A stretch of 47,267 nucleotides of DNA from Rhizaria sp. SCN 62-66 (GCA_001724265.1 MEDY01000230.1:1-47267), one strand, 5' to 3'; shown: positions 21,044 to 33,100, numbered from the stretch's first letter. The notes: a model not told the origin generated them from the letters alone. Numbers and translations: made by a program.

Positions 21044-21644
21044 GACCGTTCTACTCGCTACGTTCACACGTTGACTCGTTCACACGTTGACTCGCCAAGT
21101 TGTGGGGCTTCATTTCCTCTGGTTTAAACTTGATTATTTTTGTTTAAAGATATTCCATTATGTTTTTTGTTTTGCATTTCACAATCCACGATTTCCCATT
21201 CTTTGTCTCAGTTATTGTCTCGCAAAGCGTTTTTGTTTGATTTGTGTGTATACGCTCTCGTTTTTTTTTTTTCTTCTTTCGCCGCACTAATTTGCATGCA
21301 CATACACGTATGTACTTGTATCGCGTGCTTTCATTGTTTTTCTATGTTTTCTTCTTTTCATGTTTCGATAAAATAGTCACAACAAACTGTACTTAATCAA
21401 CAATACAAGAGTCACGTCAAACATCAGTTTCACTGAAGCATTCGGGCTTTAGCTATAATCATGCAGTTACTGTATTGATGAGTCATATCGGCGTCATTGT
21501 CGTTGCGAGTTATCACTATCAAGCTAAAGCACGCCACAGCGGCTCAGCCTTCAGCAGGCGACAGCGGGCAGATAGCAATAAGTGCGGTCATTTCCAACAA
21601 AATCAGTCCGTTCCACACCCGCTCTCCCCACCCCGCGGCTTGAC
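21044..21644. other. Convergent intergenic region
   Basis: These 601 AT-rich nt follow the RhoGEF stop codon and face the 3' end of a secreted-protein gene. They hold a 16-bp direct repeat (21062-21093), a T-run near 21260 and a separated pair GGCTTTAGCT / AGCTAAAGC at about 21447 and 21520. No gene seen. Confidence 0.55.
21062..21093. repeat. Two tandem copies of a 16-bp unit
   Basis: GTTCACACGTTGACTC is repeated exactly twice, 19 nt after the RhoGEF stop codon. Confidence 0.95.
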
Positions 21645-22727
21645 TTAGTTGAACCCGGCAATGCGACGCATCTCGATACCTTCGGGCGAGTTGTCGAAGT
21701 ACACGCCCCGGCCGTTGTGGTATACCACCGTCTGGCTCAGCCCGCCGTTGCGGTTCAGCGGCGCGCCAGACAGGTGCAGCTCGCCGTCATTCGCGTGCGC
21801 CGGGTGGAGGTTCGCGGCGTTGGCGTCGCTGACCGCGGCCGTGTTGGTGCCCGTGTTGTCGACGGTGTAGTAGTACTCGTTGCCGTCGGCCGCCGCCTCG
21901 CCGTACACCGGCGTGGCCTGGGCGGGGGACGCAGGCGTGATGCCGTAGCCAGTACCGGCGGCTGTGTGATCGTGAGTCGCGGCAGGGGCGGCGGGCGGGG
22001 CACCAGCGCCAGCGTTGTAGCTGTTGTGCTCGTAGTTGTTGTAGCGCTCGTTGCTGGGCGCGCCTGCGTTGGCGTTGGCGTTCGGTGTTCCGCTCGGAGC
22101 GGTGCCAGCAGTGGCCGCTCCCGCGGCGGTGTTGGTATTGTTGGCGGGGTTCACAAGGTCAGGGTTGCGGAATATCACGTCGCCAGTGCTTGTGTCGGCG
22201 ATCGCATTGCCGTCCGCGTCCGTGGTCGGACCAGTGGTGTTGCCGGCGGGGCGCACGAGCGTGGGGTCGGTGTCGTAGGTACGCGTGACCGTGGGTTCCA
22301 GGATGTTGAACTCGGCGCGGGGGCCCAGGCGCGCGAGATCGCGCATCGGCGGGTTGCCGAACAGAATGTCCTCATGCGCTGAGTCATCGAGGGGAACGTT
22401 CTCGCTCGCTGTTAGCCCGCGGTCCGCAGCACTTGGACGGTTCGCGGGATGGCGCCAGCGGAAGCCTGCGTCGGAGAGAAAGTTTAATGATACATGATTA
22501 AACAATGAAGTGTGAGAGCATCGTTTATGGAGATAGTAGAATAACACACAACACACATGATCAAAAGTGTTATTAAGTTCTAGACAACAAAACAACGCGT
22601 GCGTATGACATTGAAGATGGCCCAGACCAGGGGTGGAAGCAACAAGAGCAACGATAGACGAACCTTGGGCACTGGCGACAGCCACGAGGGTCGCAAGGGC
22701 GACAAAGAGAACAACAGCAAACTTCAT
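21645..22727 (-). CDS. Secreted Asn/Ala/Thr-rich protein, two exons
   Basis: Exons are 22727-22664 and 22465-21645 (294 residues, TAA). The intron has donor GTTCGT and acceptor CAG, phase 1, and the frame closes. Residues 1-20 are a signal peptide (MKFAVVLFVALATLVAVASA) and the intron falls two residues later. The mature protein starts GFRWRHPANRPS and holds two similar short segments, DILFGNPPMRDLA and DVIFRNPDLVNPA, which look like an internal repeat. The centre is rich in Ala, Asn, Thr, Gly and Tyr; the C-terminal ~35 residues (VVYHNGRGVYFDNSPEGIEM) look more ordered. There are few or no cysteines after the signal peptide. I recognise no family. The start and intron placement match the small secreted gene at 2579, suggesting a shared secretory leader exon; divergent promoter shared with the RGS-PTEN gene. 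Confidence 0.7.
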   Translation of the reverse strand: MKFAVVLFVALATLVAVASAQGSSIVALVASTPGLGHLQCHTHALFCCLELNNTFDHVCCVLFYYLHKRCSHTSLFNHVSLNFLSDAGFRWRHPANRPSAADRGLTASENVPLDDSAHEDILFGNPPMRDLARLGPRAEFNILEPTVTRTYDTDPTLVRPAGNTTGPTTDADGNAIADTSTGDVIFRNPDLVNPANNTNTAAGAATAGTAPSGTPNANANAGAPSNERYNNYEHNSYNAGAGAPPAAPAATHDHTAAGTGYGITPASPAQATPVYGEAAADGNEYYYTVDNTGTNTAAVSDANAANLHPAHANDGELHLSGAPLNRNGGLSQTVVYHNGRGVYFDNSPEGIEMRRIAGFN

Positions 22728-23706
22728 GTTTAACTTGAAAACACGACTACGCAGAAACTGCAATGATACAGCTCTTTGTGGTTGTTGCAAGAGACGGTTT
22801 GAAAACAGGCGCGACCATCACCACCCCGCCCCAATTGACAGTGAGCAGGTGGAAGTTTCGGGCGTGCACAGTCACCTCTTAACAATCAAATTCAGCATTT
22901 TAAGCTAAACAATCACAATTCATGACTTGTCTACCGTGAATTTTTCATCTTTATTGTTTTGTGCGAGTTTAACATGTTATTGGCTTAGTTTCGGTGAATG
23001 ATCTTATTCGAGTCGATACTATCAATGACCAAGCGTCAATATCAAAACAACAGGCTTGAAATTTTAGATAACTGTCAAAAATGCTGAAAAGTAGAATGAC
23101 GCTTTGCTAGTTGTATGCTTAACTCAGCTTATTAGCGAAATATCGTCATAAACCCAACGTTTTGTTCGAGACCACGCGCCCTCCAACATCCAGATTCTGA
23201 AGAGATACCAATGGCTTTAAGTACATTTCTGGTATGGTGGGATGTAAAATCCCTGCTATACCAATATATTACACTTACACTTTATATTATAACGGGTGTC
23301 ACTTAGTAGCGTTGTTTTAGTGATGCCAGGCGACCATAAATGCATTTTCTTTTTCGGAACCGACGAGTGTTATGGTGACGTTGCCCGCTTCCTGTTTCGT
23401 CGAATATCTCACGTCACACTCGTCAGTTATCTTCACAAGATAACTAAACTATTTTCCCGCCTATAAATCATTACTGATTCTTTTTGCATTGTCATTCAAG
23501 GCTATTGGCTTCCTCTGTCAGCAATGATTCTTCCTCCCTCTACACCCTTCCAGCGCACTCCCTTCAAATTTCTTCTGTTTCTCATCGCCACAACGAGTAT
23601 TGATCTTGATCTCACCATATAATGTGATTCATTTCATATAAACACTACAAATACTGCCTCTGCCCCCTTGACACTTTTCCACTGTCCCCATATCCCGCAG
23701 AAAGGC
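22728..23706. promoter_or_regulatory. Divergent promoter region with E2F-like site and TATA box
   Basis: These 979 AT-rich nt lie between outward-facing genes. TTTCCCGCC at 23453-23461 matches the E2F consensus and runs straight into TATAAA at 23462-23467, about 240 nt before the RGS-PTEN ATG. A pyrimidine tract ends in CGCAG at 23700, six nt before that ATG. CCCCGCCCC occurs near 22825, on the side of the secreted-protein gene. Confidence 0.45.
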
Positions 23707-26700
23707 ATGTCAGCTCCTGGCCTGCTAGGCGCCGCCGCAGTTCCCTCTGCCGCCTCCGCCGCCGCCGCCGCGCCCTTGGCTGCCCGCCGCGCGCGCCCGC
23801 CGCCCTCCCAAGCCGCACACGCCTCTTCTTCCAGCTCGACGGGCGTTGATGCGACCGGGAACGAGGGCCGCGTCACGCGCATGAAGTGGCTGTACAACAC
23901 CATCACGGCCTACGGCACAGAGTACGAGTTCTCCGACGCTGCGCGCCAGTGGATCAAGGAGCGCGTTGCCACGGCCGACGTGTCCTCGCGCCGCGACCGC
24001 CGCTTCAGCACCTGGTGGGAGGACTCAAGCAGCAAGACCCCGTCCGGCGGCGGCAGCGGCGGCGCTGGCCTCAAGAGCGCAGTGCTGCCTGTGCTGGCGC
24101 CCTCTGCGGCCGCGCAGACGCTCGCCGTCATCTCCGCGGGCAACGCGCACAAGCTCAGCCTCACGGACGTGCTTTCCTCTGCGTCGCTGCTCTCGGACGT
24201 TAAGGACTGCCTGGAGGATGTGCTGGGCTCCCACAACCTCGAGTTCCTGGAAGCGGTCCAGTGCTGGCTTGATGACATGGAGGACCTGCCGGCTGACGCC
24301 CCGCGCGCCGCGCGCGACACGCTGCTCTTCGACGGCGCCGTGTCGATCTACTCGCAGTATCTGGACCGCGCGACGGCGCGCGACAACCTTATCAACGTGC
24401 CCGACGACGTGCTGACGCTGTTCCAGGCGCAGTTCGCGCTCGTCAACAAGACGGGCCGCGGCAAGTGCGGGCCCTCGCTGCTGAACCCGGCCATCTTCGA
24501 CCCCGCCGTGGCGGCCGTGCGGCGCTACGTCGAGGACAACCTCTGGCCCGATTTCGTCGCCAGCGACGACTATACCGTGATGTGCATCTCGGCCGCCGAT
24601 ACCGCCGCGCGCGCCGCCGCCGCCGGCAACGGCAACGCCAACAGCGCCGCCGCGCGCGCCGCCGCGGCCGCCGCCAGCAAGCCGCTGCCGGCGTCGCGCT
24701 GCGACTACAACGACACGGTGCCGAAGCTGCCCTATCCGGCGCTACTCTCTGCGCCGCTGCCCAGTTGGGACCACGCGATGGCGCCGTTCAACAGCATCAC
24801 GGTCACGGTCAGCAGTGGCCGCGGGCCGATGGCGAGCATGAAAGGCAACAACCAGCTCTACGTGCTCGTCACCGCGGGTTCCTGCGTGCTTCGCGGTGCC
24901 CAGGTGCCGTGCATGTGGGGGGAGACTTTCTCGCTGCCGGTCGCCGCGACGCTTCAGTGCGTGACCGTCGCCGTCTGCCTCGGCACCAAGCTCGTCGGGT
25001 TCATCCCCATCAACATGAGCGAGGTCGCCGCCGCCGCCGCCGCCACCGCCGCGGGCACTGCCATTAACAACGGCGCGGCGCTTCCCGTGACGAGCTACGA
25101 AAGCGAGTCCCGCTGGTATGCGCTGCGCGACGATGCCTCCGCTAACAGCAGCTCGAGCAGCGGCAGCGGGTCCTTCACCAGCGCTGCTGGGTCCGCGTTG
25201 GACACGGCCGCGGGCACGTGTCCCGGGCCCGGCATCGACCGCACGGCGCCGCCGTCGGGCCGCAACGAGGTGTTGATGCACTGGTCGCTGTCGCAGGTGG
25301 AGCCGGTGCCGGTGGTCATGCAGCCCGACAACGTCAAGGCCATCTACGTCGAGGAGTCAGCCACCGGCGGGCTCGGCGACTTCATCCGCAACAAGGGTAC
25401 GCTGACTTTTATTAGTTGTACTTTTCTTATTATTTACCGCCTTACTCTTTATTTTTCAATGCGATTCTTTTCTTTTTGTTTCTAAAAGCTCACACCTGTG
25501 CTGTCAAATCTTTACTTGTTGCTGTTTCTCGCTGTGCTTGTGTGCGTGCGATACAACAGTGTCCAAGAAGAAGAAGCGCTTCACTGATGACAACTTCAAC
25601 CTGGACCTGACGTACATCACGCCCCAGGTCATCGCCATGGGCTTTCCCTCCGAGGGCGCCGAGGGCGTCTACCGCAACCCCCTCAAGCAGGTTCAGCAGG
25701 TCCGTTGCAATGCTTCTCAAACCCACTCACTCATTGCAGTCTACGCAGTGCTTAACAAATGAGCTACGATCTAAAACGAAGCTCTTAGTTAAATTTGTTT
25801 GCTATATATGTAATATTTTTCATGACTTTCTTTTTACTTCGCTCACCTCTTTATTCCATATTTCTCGTTTTTGCTCCGCACTTACATACAGTTCTTCAAG
25901 TCGCGCCACCCGAACGCGTACCGCATCTACAACCTCTGCTCGGAGCGCGCCTACGACCCGAGCAAGTTCGAGGACCGCGTGCGGCGCTTCCCATTCGACG
26001 ACCACAACCCGCCCCCGTTCACGATGATCAAGGAATTCTGCGAGGACGCGCGCGCCTTCCTGGCCGAGCACCCACAGAACGCCATCTCGGTCCACTGCAA
26101 GGCGGGCAAGGGCCGCACGGGCACCATGATCGCGTGCCTCTTTGTCTACCTCGGGCTCTCATCGGCGCACGACGCGCTGATGACGTTCGGGCGGCAGCGC
26201 ACCAGCAACAGCAAGGGCGTGACGATCCCGTCGCAGATTCGCTACGTGCACTACTTCGACAACTACTGCGCACTGCGCCGCGCGGCCAAGGCGGCTCCCG
26301 GCAAGACGACGCTGTTCTTGCAGCGCGTGCTGATCCGCAACATCGGCCGCACGCACGCTAACAGCGAAGTTTTCTTCACGATCCTGGAGCCGAACCATAG
26401 CAACGACGACGTGGGCGACTCGAGCAAGGTGAAGCTGTATTCGTCGCGCAAGCTCGTCGATCCCGTCTACTACGTCAACACCGACTCGCTCTGCTGGGAG
26501 CTGTCGAAGAAGCTTGTTGACCTCAACGAGGACTTCCGCGTCGAGTTCGCCGCCAAGACCGGCTTCGGTCGCGAGAAGATGTTCCAATGCTGGCTCAACA
26601 CACGCTTCATGAAGCTCGAGCTCACCTCAGGTGGGGAGCCGCGCATGGTGGTGCCCAAGCGCGAGCTCGACAAGGCCTGCAAGGACATCCGCAACAAGCG

Positions 26701-26968
26701 CTACCCGCCCAACATGTACCTCGAGCTCGTTTTCGGCAACACCGCCACGGCCACCAAGATCAAGGCCGCAGAGCTTACTGTCACGCCCACCAACGCCGCC
26801 GCCGCCGGCCGCGCCGCCAACGCCGCTGCTGGCGCTGGCGCTGCAGGGCTGGCTGTGGCTGTGGACGGCGCCGAGAGTGCGGCGGCCGCGGCTGCCGTGT
26901 CTGGGCTGGCGTCCCCCTCAGCGGGCACCACGGGCGTCACCACCGAGGTCGCCGAGGAGCCCATTTAA
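23707..26968 (+). CDS. RGS - C2 - PTEN fusion protein (G-alpha GAP plus PIP3 3-phosphatase)
   Basis: Exons are 23707-25396, 25560-25699 and 25892-26968 (968 residues, TAA). Introns have donors GTACGC and GTCCGT, phases 1 and 0. Residues ~150-290 are an RGS domain ([17 protein letters not shown], then ILE-poor helices with INVP and an [21 protein letters not shown] end), which speeds GTP hydrolysis on G-alpha. Residues ~345-475 look like a C2 beta-sandwich ([37 protein letters not shown]). From residue ~565 the protein is PTEN-like throughout: basic start [35 protein letters not shown] with the catalytic-loop Asp, the signature [10 protein letters not shown] (Cys679, 26093-26122) and GVTIPSQ, then a PTEN C2 domain ending in an Ala-rich tail. 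All catalytic residues I can check are present, so PIP3 phosphatase activity is expected. Exon continuity across the RGS/PTEN junction is inferred from matching phases. Confidence 0.85.
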
Positions 26969-27556
26969 GGGGGTACTAAGCGGAATTAGTCCCTGCCATG
27001 TGCTGTCGTGTGTAAGATGAGTGCTTAGGAGTAGTACCTCTGAGGTGCGTGTTCGTAAGGACTTGAGGTTGATGTGGTTAATGTTGTGATGTATGTGATG
27101 GTTACTTTCTCTATTTTTCATCATTTGAGTCGGAGAGAAAACCGTCGTTGAAATCGTCGTTGTTTCTTTGTTCATGTTCGTCTTGTTTTTCGTTTATGTG
27201 TCATTCTTCTCTTTTGCGAGTTCATGTTGTTCTTCCGTTTCCTATCGGCTGTATTAATACAAGATTCAATTAGAACTATTCAAGCAAGCAAGATTCATGA
27301 AGAACTTAGAGTTAGTCTTGCGCAGTAGTGCGCGAGTCGTCATTGATATGTTAGGAGAAGGATCACACGTCATGGCAAGATTTGTCACGTGCTTGGGAGG
27401 TGTAAAGAAGACAAAGAAAGAGCGATTGTTTCCACATGTTCGGACTAAAGAATAAAAAAGGGGTATATTCAGGGTATATACCCCTTTTTAATACTATGTA
27501 CCAATTTGCACATCGGAGTCGGATGTTGGATGTTGTCGACTTGACTTGCTGCAAAC
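26969..27556. other. Convergent intergenic region
   Basis: These 588 nt separate the ends of the RGS-PTEN and S28 genes. They contain an AATAAA at 27451 and the inverted repeat 27455-27489. No coding exon is apparent. Confidence 0.55.
27455..27489. repeat. 14-bp inverted repeat, possible 3'-end hairpin
   Basis: The arms AAAAAGGGGTATAT and ATATACCCCTTTTT pair perfectly around a 7-nt loop. On the minus strand the hairpin starts about 68 nt after the S28 stop codon, so it probably lies in that gene's 3' UTR; on the plus strand it follows the RGS-PTEN stop by almost 490 nt. Confidence 0.85.
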
Positions 27557-29396
27557 TTAATCCGCGAAGAGCTCGTCGACAAACGTGGCGATTTTGAGCT
27601 TGATATCACGCAGCTCGGCCGAGTCCGACGCGGCAGGCCTGCGGAAGGCGTGCCCACGCAGGGTCTTGGACTGTACCACAATGTTGGCGGGCTGCGGGAC
27701 TGGATAAATGTCAGCAAGGTGAGCAAGCGCGTCGACAGTTGAGTGCACGAAAAACACTTTGCTACCAGCATACGGCTTGTTCATATTGAGGTTGCGCTCA
27801 ATACGGTCAGCGGCAGCGGTTGCGGTGGCGATATTGAACTTGGGGCCGAGGTAGAGGCGGCACAGGTCATCGTACAGAGTCTTCGTGATGACGTCGGGGG
27901 CGTAGATCGAGGTGACGCCGTCGGTGGTAGGGATCGCAAGGCCGCCAGAACATGAGTACGAAAGCTCGGTGCCCTAAAGTTAAGATCAAAAAGAAAGAAA
28001 CACACAGTAAAAGAATTGTTAATCCATCGTTTGGCGATAATTCACGGTTTTCGGGGCGTCATCAGTGATTTTCAACGTTTCTGCAAAACACACATCTCTC
28101 ACTCTCTCACCAAGAACTCACACTCTAGCTTTGATTGTCGTCATAATTTAGTGATGTTTGTTCCAAGAACTGGGGGTTAAATAGAGACGAACCTGGAACA
28201 TTTCGAGCGCGGGACCAGTGGTAAGAGCCGAGTTGATGTCTACATCAATGCAGTTCCCCGGGTAGCTGCGCATCGCCTTGTGGACATTGGCGAAATCAGT
28301 CAAGTAGTTCTTCATCGTCATGTACTCGCAAATAGTGTCCACACTGCGAAGGACTGCCGGAGTCATCGAGTGCGGGGAGTTCATGAAGCGTGCGAGCGGG
28401 TACGACATCTGATACCAGAAGAACGCGCGTTCACGGGCAGACATGTTGACCGGGGGCGGAGCGCAGAGGTTGAAGTTCTTCTTGATGTAGTCGCCGAATT
28501 GGCCCGTAGTGTCGTTACGCAAGCCAGAGTCGATGTCCTAATATGCGACAAAGATGGAGAAAACATCCAATAACAGTTGCACATGAGGATGTGAAGTTAG
28601 AACGTTAGTTACGGAACTTACTCGCGTTGATGGTTTGAGGTTAGAGTTGTTCGATAGGGACATGCAAATAATTGAAGGAACATCATCAGCCCAAACACAC
28701 TGTTGTGTGCTTCACCAACCCGTACAGAGGAACATTGTCGTGCTGTGCATAATATATTAATAGATAACTTACCCTCACAGCCAATGTAATTGCGGAGGTG
28801 CAATCGTCGGGGACGCCCGTAGGAAACGCGTAAATCAGCGATGTGGTAGCCTTCTTCATGTGTGGCGTGTCGACAAACGCGCCACGGACATTCGGATTGA
28901 GATGACCAAACAGTGCGCGGTAGTGGGCCGCCACAGCGCCGCCGCGACCGGTGCCGACGAGAATGATCTTCGGGATCTGTTTGATGATGTTGTTCTCGGT
29001 GAGCAGCACGTGGAGATCATTGACCATGTGTTCCATGTGCACCGTGTCGCGCAGCCCAAATGGTGGGGCCTCGGTGGAGGCTTGATCAAAACGCAACGGG
29101 ATAAAGAAGTACGACACGTTGAAACGTTCTTCGTACGTGGCAAAGATCGACCTTGAGGCAGTCCAAGTGAAGTCGAACGTCAGGAAGTCGGCGTCGCTAA
29201 TGAACACGAAAGCCGTGTCCGTGGGCTTGCTAGTTGAGGTGTGAAACTCGTGCTGAAACGTCCCCCGCGATGTGTCGCTGTACGAATACGGCAGCGTATG
29301 TATCATCTTTGCCGTATGAATAAAGGCAGCGCAAGTGTCGACGAGGCAAGAGAGGACTACGCACACCAGAACGGAGTAAATGCGCGAATTCATCAT
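27557..29396 (-). CDS. Serine carboxypeptidase S28 family homologue, probably inactive
   Basis: Exons are 29396-28773, 28537-28193 and 27973-27557 (461 residues, TAA), both introns phase 0 with donors GTAAGT and GTTCGT and TAG acceptors. The length fits family S28 (lysosomal Pro-X carboxypeptidase and DPP2 relatives, alpha/beta hydrolases of lysosome or outside the cell). MMNSRIYSVLVCVVLSCLVD is a signal peptide. Family landmarks are an EERF segment in place of EHRYYG, the elbow strand KIILVG, DDCTSAI, KNFNLCAPP, and near the end VHSTVDALAHL and RGHAFRRP, where the catalytic Asp and His normally lie. The nucleophile elbow is GTGRGG (residues 148-153) where active members have GGSYGG, so Gly replaces the catalytic Ser. 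It may be a binding or scaffold protein rather than an enzyme. Either of two adjacent ATGs (29396, 29393) could be the start. Confidence 0.65.
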
Positions 29397-30152
29397 TCCC
29401 GGCCGTTTGCGGAAGTATACACGCGTTTTAGACAATGTAATCGGATGTGAAAAACAAATGCCGACTCGATACCTTGCGTGGGTAGACTAACGTGTTTGAA
29501 ATACAGCGTTGTGACTCTTCGAAATGTCAAGAACAGCAAGTTCGCAAATCGCGATAGAAGTAGGAGAGAACATGTTAACATGGAGTACGTATATGAATAA
29601 ATACTCTATTTGCAGCGGAGTGCACGTTTATCTCCGCCATGACGCATTACACAATGGATATAAGGCACCTGAGTTGCTTACCAAAACCGAGTCGTCCCAG
29701 TTGAGTTTGCATTTCTCACAGTCAACAAGAAGAAAAAACAGTTTGTATTACTGCCATCCCAGACCCAGCCACTCGCACTCTGTATCACGGTTCCTAGTAA
29801 GACACATTATGATCGTCAAAGCGAATTTTGTACCTGCCCCATGTTTTTCTGCGCGTTACCACATATCTTTGTTCAATTATACTTCTGGAAATACCAAATT
29901 ACCCTATGGATTGCTGAACAGACTCTGGTTGGTTCACTCTGCCCGTGGTTCATCGCACAACAACAAAATCGAAGCTGGACTTACAAATTCATTTTTGCCA
30001 ATTGTTCTATGCAACGTTTCAAATTATTCATAGGTTGCTGGTACAACAACAGCTCACTTGGGTCGCCGTTGAAACACAGACCCAATCTTAATACTTTGAG
30101 ACGTGCTCGCGGCTACTTGGACTCCGTTCTCTCCGAGTTCTGAGGTATCGCA
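29397..30152. promoter_or_regulatory. Divergent promoter region
   Basis: These 756 AT-rich nt lie between the S28 and MORN genes, which face outward. A 169-codon open frame at 29524-30033 has AT-rich third positions unlike real genes here and no recognisable domain; I take it as chance. Promoter elements are not evident. Confidence 0.4.
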
Positions 30153-33100
30153 ATGAAGACCTTTTCTCCCCCCGTTAAGGGTGTTGCTTCTCCCTCTTCT
30201 CTTAATGCCACTGCAGCGGCCTCAATTCAATCTGACCGCTCGGGGTCGAGCAAACGCTCCAAGCTCGCCCGTCTGTCCCAAGTCCCCATCAACGAGCGCG
30301 TCTTTGGGCTCGGGCTCACCTACACCGGCGACGGCGACCCAGCGACGGGGATCCGCCACGGCCGCGGCGTCCTGACGCGTGCCGACGGCACGGTGCAGTA
30401 CGACGGCCCCTGGCGCGACGACAAACGCCACGGCCGCGGCATCACGCGCTTTAGCGACGGCAGCTGGTTCGAGTGCGAGTGGACCGACGACGTGCCAGCG
30501 GCACAGGGCGTATTGCAGACGCAGACGAATGTCCAGTTTACCGGCGACTGGGAGCTCGTGAACGGGGAGCCGCTGGCGCGCATGCTCGCGACCTCGCTCA
30601 GTCCCGCGCTGCAGCCGAGCGCGCGCGGCCGCGGCAGGGTGCGGTACGCCGACGGCGCGATCTACAACGGCGAGTGGCGGCACGGCCTGCGCAACGGTTC
30701 GGGCGACTACCTGGAGCTGGTGGCGCAGCGCGCAACTTACGGGCACTGGGTTGACGGCAGGCTGGACACGACGCGGTGGTTCACACGCGCCACAGCGTGT
30801 GGGCTGGTGACAATGCCCGACGCGTTTGCGATGCGTGGCGAGGCGCCGCGCACTGGCGACGAGTACGTGCAGAGCAAAGCGACGGATATTGACTCTGATG
30901 AGGTATTGCAGGGAATTCGGTTGCAATATGACATTGGTCAGATGACGCATCGTTTATTGTCGTACATTCTTGTCCTTTGTCAGTCTCTAAATCCGTACTC
31001 TACGAGTTCGCTGACAGCCGCGTTTGCCGCGGCGATCCTGTGGCACAGCCGCACCACACACAGCCTCGAACTGCTCAAGCGGTCCTGCGACGTCGGCGAC
31101 GAGGACTGCAAGGACGCATCGCGGCTTTCGTGCCCCTGCATCAACCTCGCGTGTCCCCACCAACGGATCGTGCGTTCTGTGTACACGGGCCAGCTTGACC
31201 GCGCTGGGCTGTTCCCGCGCGGCCGCGGCGTGTTCGAGTCGCGCTGGGGCGGCATGACGCTGTGCGGCGACGGGTGGGACGATCTCGACGTCAAGTCAGG
31301 CCGCGCGACGTACGCGGCAACGGGCGCCACCTTCACCGGGAGCTGGCGAGCCGGTAAGTGGGATAGTGGTGAGCTGCAGCGCAATGACGGGCCTTCGGTC
31401 GCGAACAAGGTATGGGACCTGGATGACCTTATCAGATTGAGCTTCACGCGTATAAATGCAGCCATGAGCTCACATGGACGCGGTAAGCTGACTCTTTATG
31501 ACGGCAGTGTTGTCGATGGAACTTGGGCGGACGGTAAGCTGCTCGATGGCTTCACTATAAAATCCCCGTTTGGTTTTATCCAAACCAAGTCTTCCACGAC
31601 AATGTTGTCGGCCCTTATGGGCTCTTTTTCAAAGCTTACGAAGGTGTCAAAGCCAAAGCTTCAGAGGGACGATTTTTATAGCTGTGTTACTGCTGGTGCC
31701 ACATCATGGCTTGACAGCTACACTTGCTCTGGTCCCAGGCCTCGCAGGGTTTGCCACAAGATGACGTTTCGAGGCGAATGTGCTGTTTCGAGCTCTGGCA
31801 ATGGATTATCCTCTATAGAGGCCCTTTCGGAAACCCACGAAAGCTCCTCTGCTTCCACGATCACGCTTGATGCGTCCGCGCTCACCCGTGACTGGCGGCT
31901 GAGTGTGGACGCTATGCGCGGGAGCGATGGCCCCAACACCAACATGTCAACCAAAACGATTCAGTACAGCGAGACGACGAAGCGGTGGGAGTCGATCTAT
32001 TCGGCGTACGAAGAGTTCGCCACGAAGTCTGCGGCTGCGCGCACTGTTGCGCGGACTCGGTCGTCATCGTCGACGTTCAAATGTACCTTTGTGGAGAAAC
32101 TCAACGCACCAAACAAACACATCAAACCGACGCCTGTCATTTCCATGCGCCCGAGTCTAGAACTCAGTGTTGTTGGTTGTTTTCCGATCCTCAGCTCGAC
32201 CCTTCGCCCTGAGCAGGCCATGACGCTGGTTATGAAGAACGGCAATCTCATTACCGGCGTGCTGTTTGATGTACAGCCGCGGCGAATGACACTGTTGCCG
32301 CATCCGGAGCAGCTGAGGATGCAGCTCGCCCACGGCCCCGTGTTCGTGGCTGACCCTCCCAGCGCGGCCGCCCGTGCAGCGTACCCGCGCGGCACGGCGC
32401 CGCTGCTTGGCAAGATGCTGTTTCCCGACGGCAGCAGCGAGACGCGCCGGTACGAGTGTTCATCTCCGGGCAGCACCGCACCGCCACTCTCCGACGAGTT
32501 TGTCACGCGCCACGGCTGGCGGCTGACTATCAGGCGCGAGCCTCAGTACCGCAGCGCAAATTGCCGCTGTACACCGTTTGCCCATTAGAAGAAGTTCAAC
32601 ATGTGCCAGCTGCTTGAGGCTGTCACGCCCAACGGCACTAAGTTCGATGGCTCTTTCCGCGCCATTTCACCGTGGATGCACACTGCGCCGACCGAGCTTG
32701 TGGGCCTCTTCACGCTGCCCAACGGCGTTACGATGCAGTTCGAGAGCGTGCACATCGACAAAAAGGCGCCGTTCGAGGGCGTCCAGTGCGTTGTGACCGT
32801 GCCGGGCCGCTCAGAGGCGCTCCGCGGGTGCTGGCGCGGCGACACATTCGTGGGCGCGGGCGCAGCGGGGGCAAAGAGCGTGCTACTATCGACCGACGAC
32901 GGACAGTACGAGGGAGAACGCAACGATGCCGGCGAGCGCCACGGCCAAGGCAAGTGTGTATACGTGACCGGTGCAGTGTACGAGGGCCAGTGGGAGCACG
33001 GGGTGCGCTGCGGCCAAGGAAAGTACACGAACTTCGTTGGTGATGCGACGTATACAGGCGCATTCAAGGACGACTGTGTTCACGGCCATGCCGTGCTGAC

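Noticed and set aside
29524-30033. 169-codon ORF on the plus strand upstream of the MORN gene
   Set aside because: Its third positions are AT-rich, unlike real genes here, it resembles no family and it lies in a divergent promoter region.
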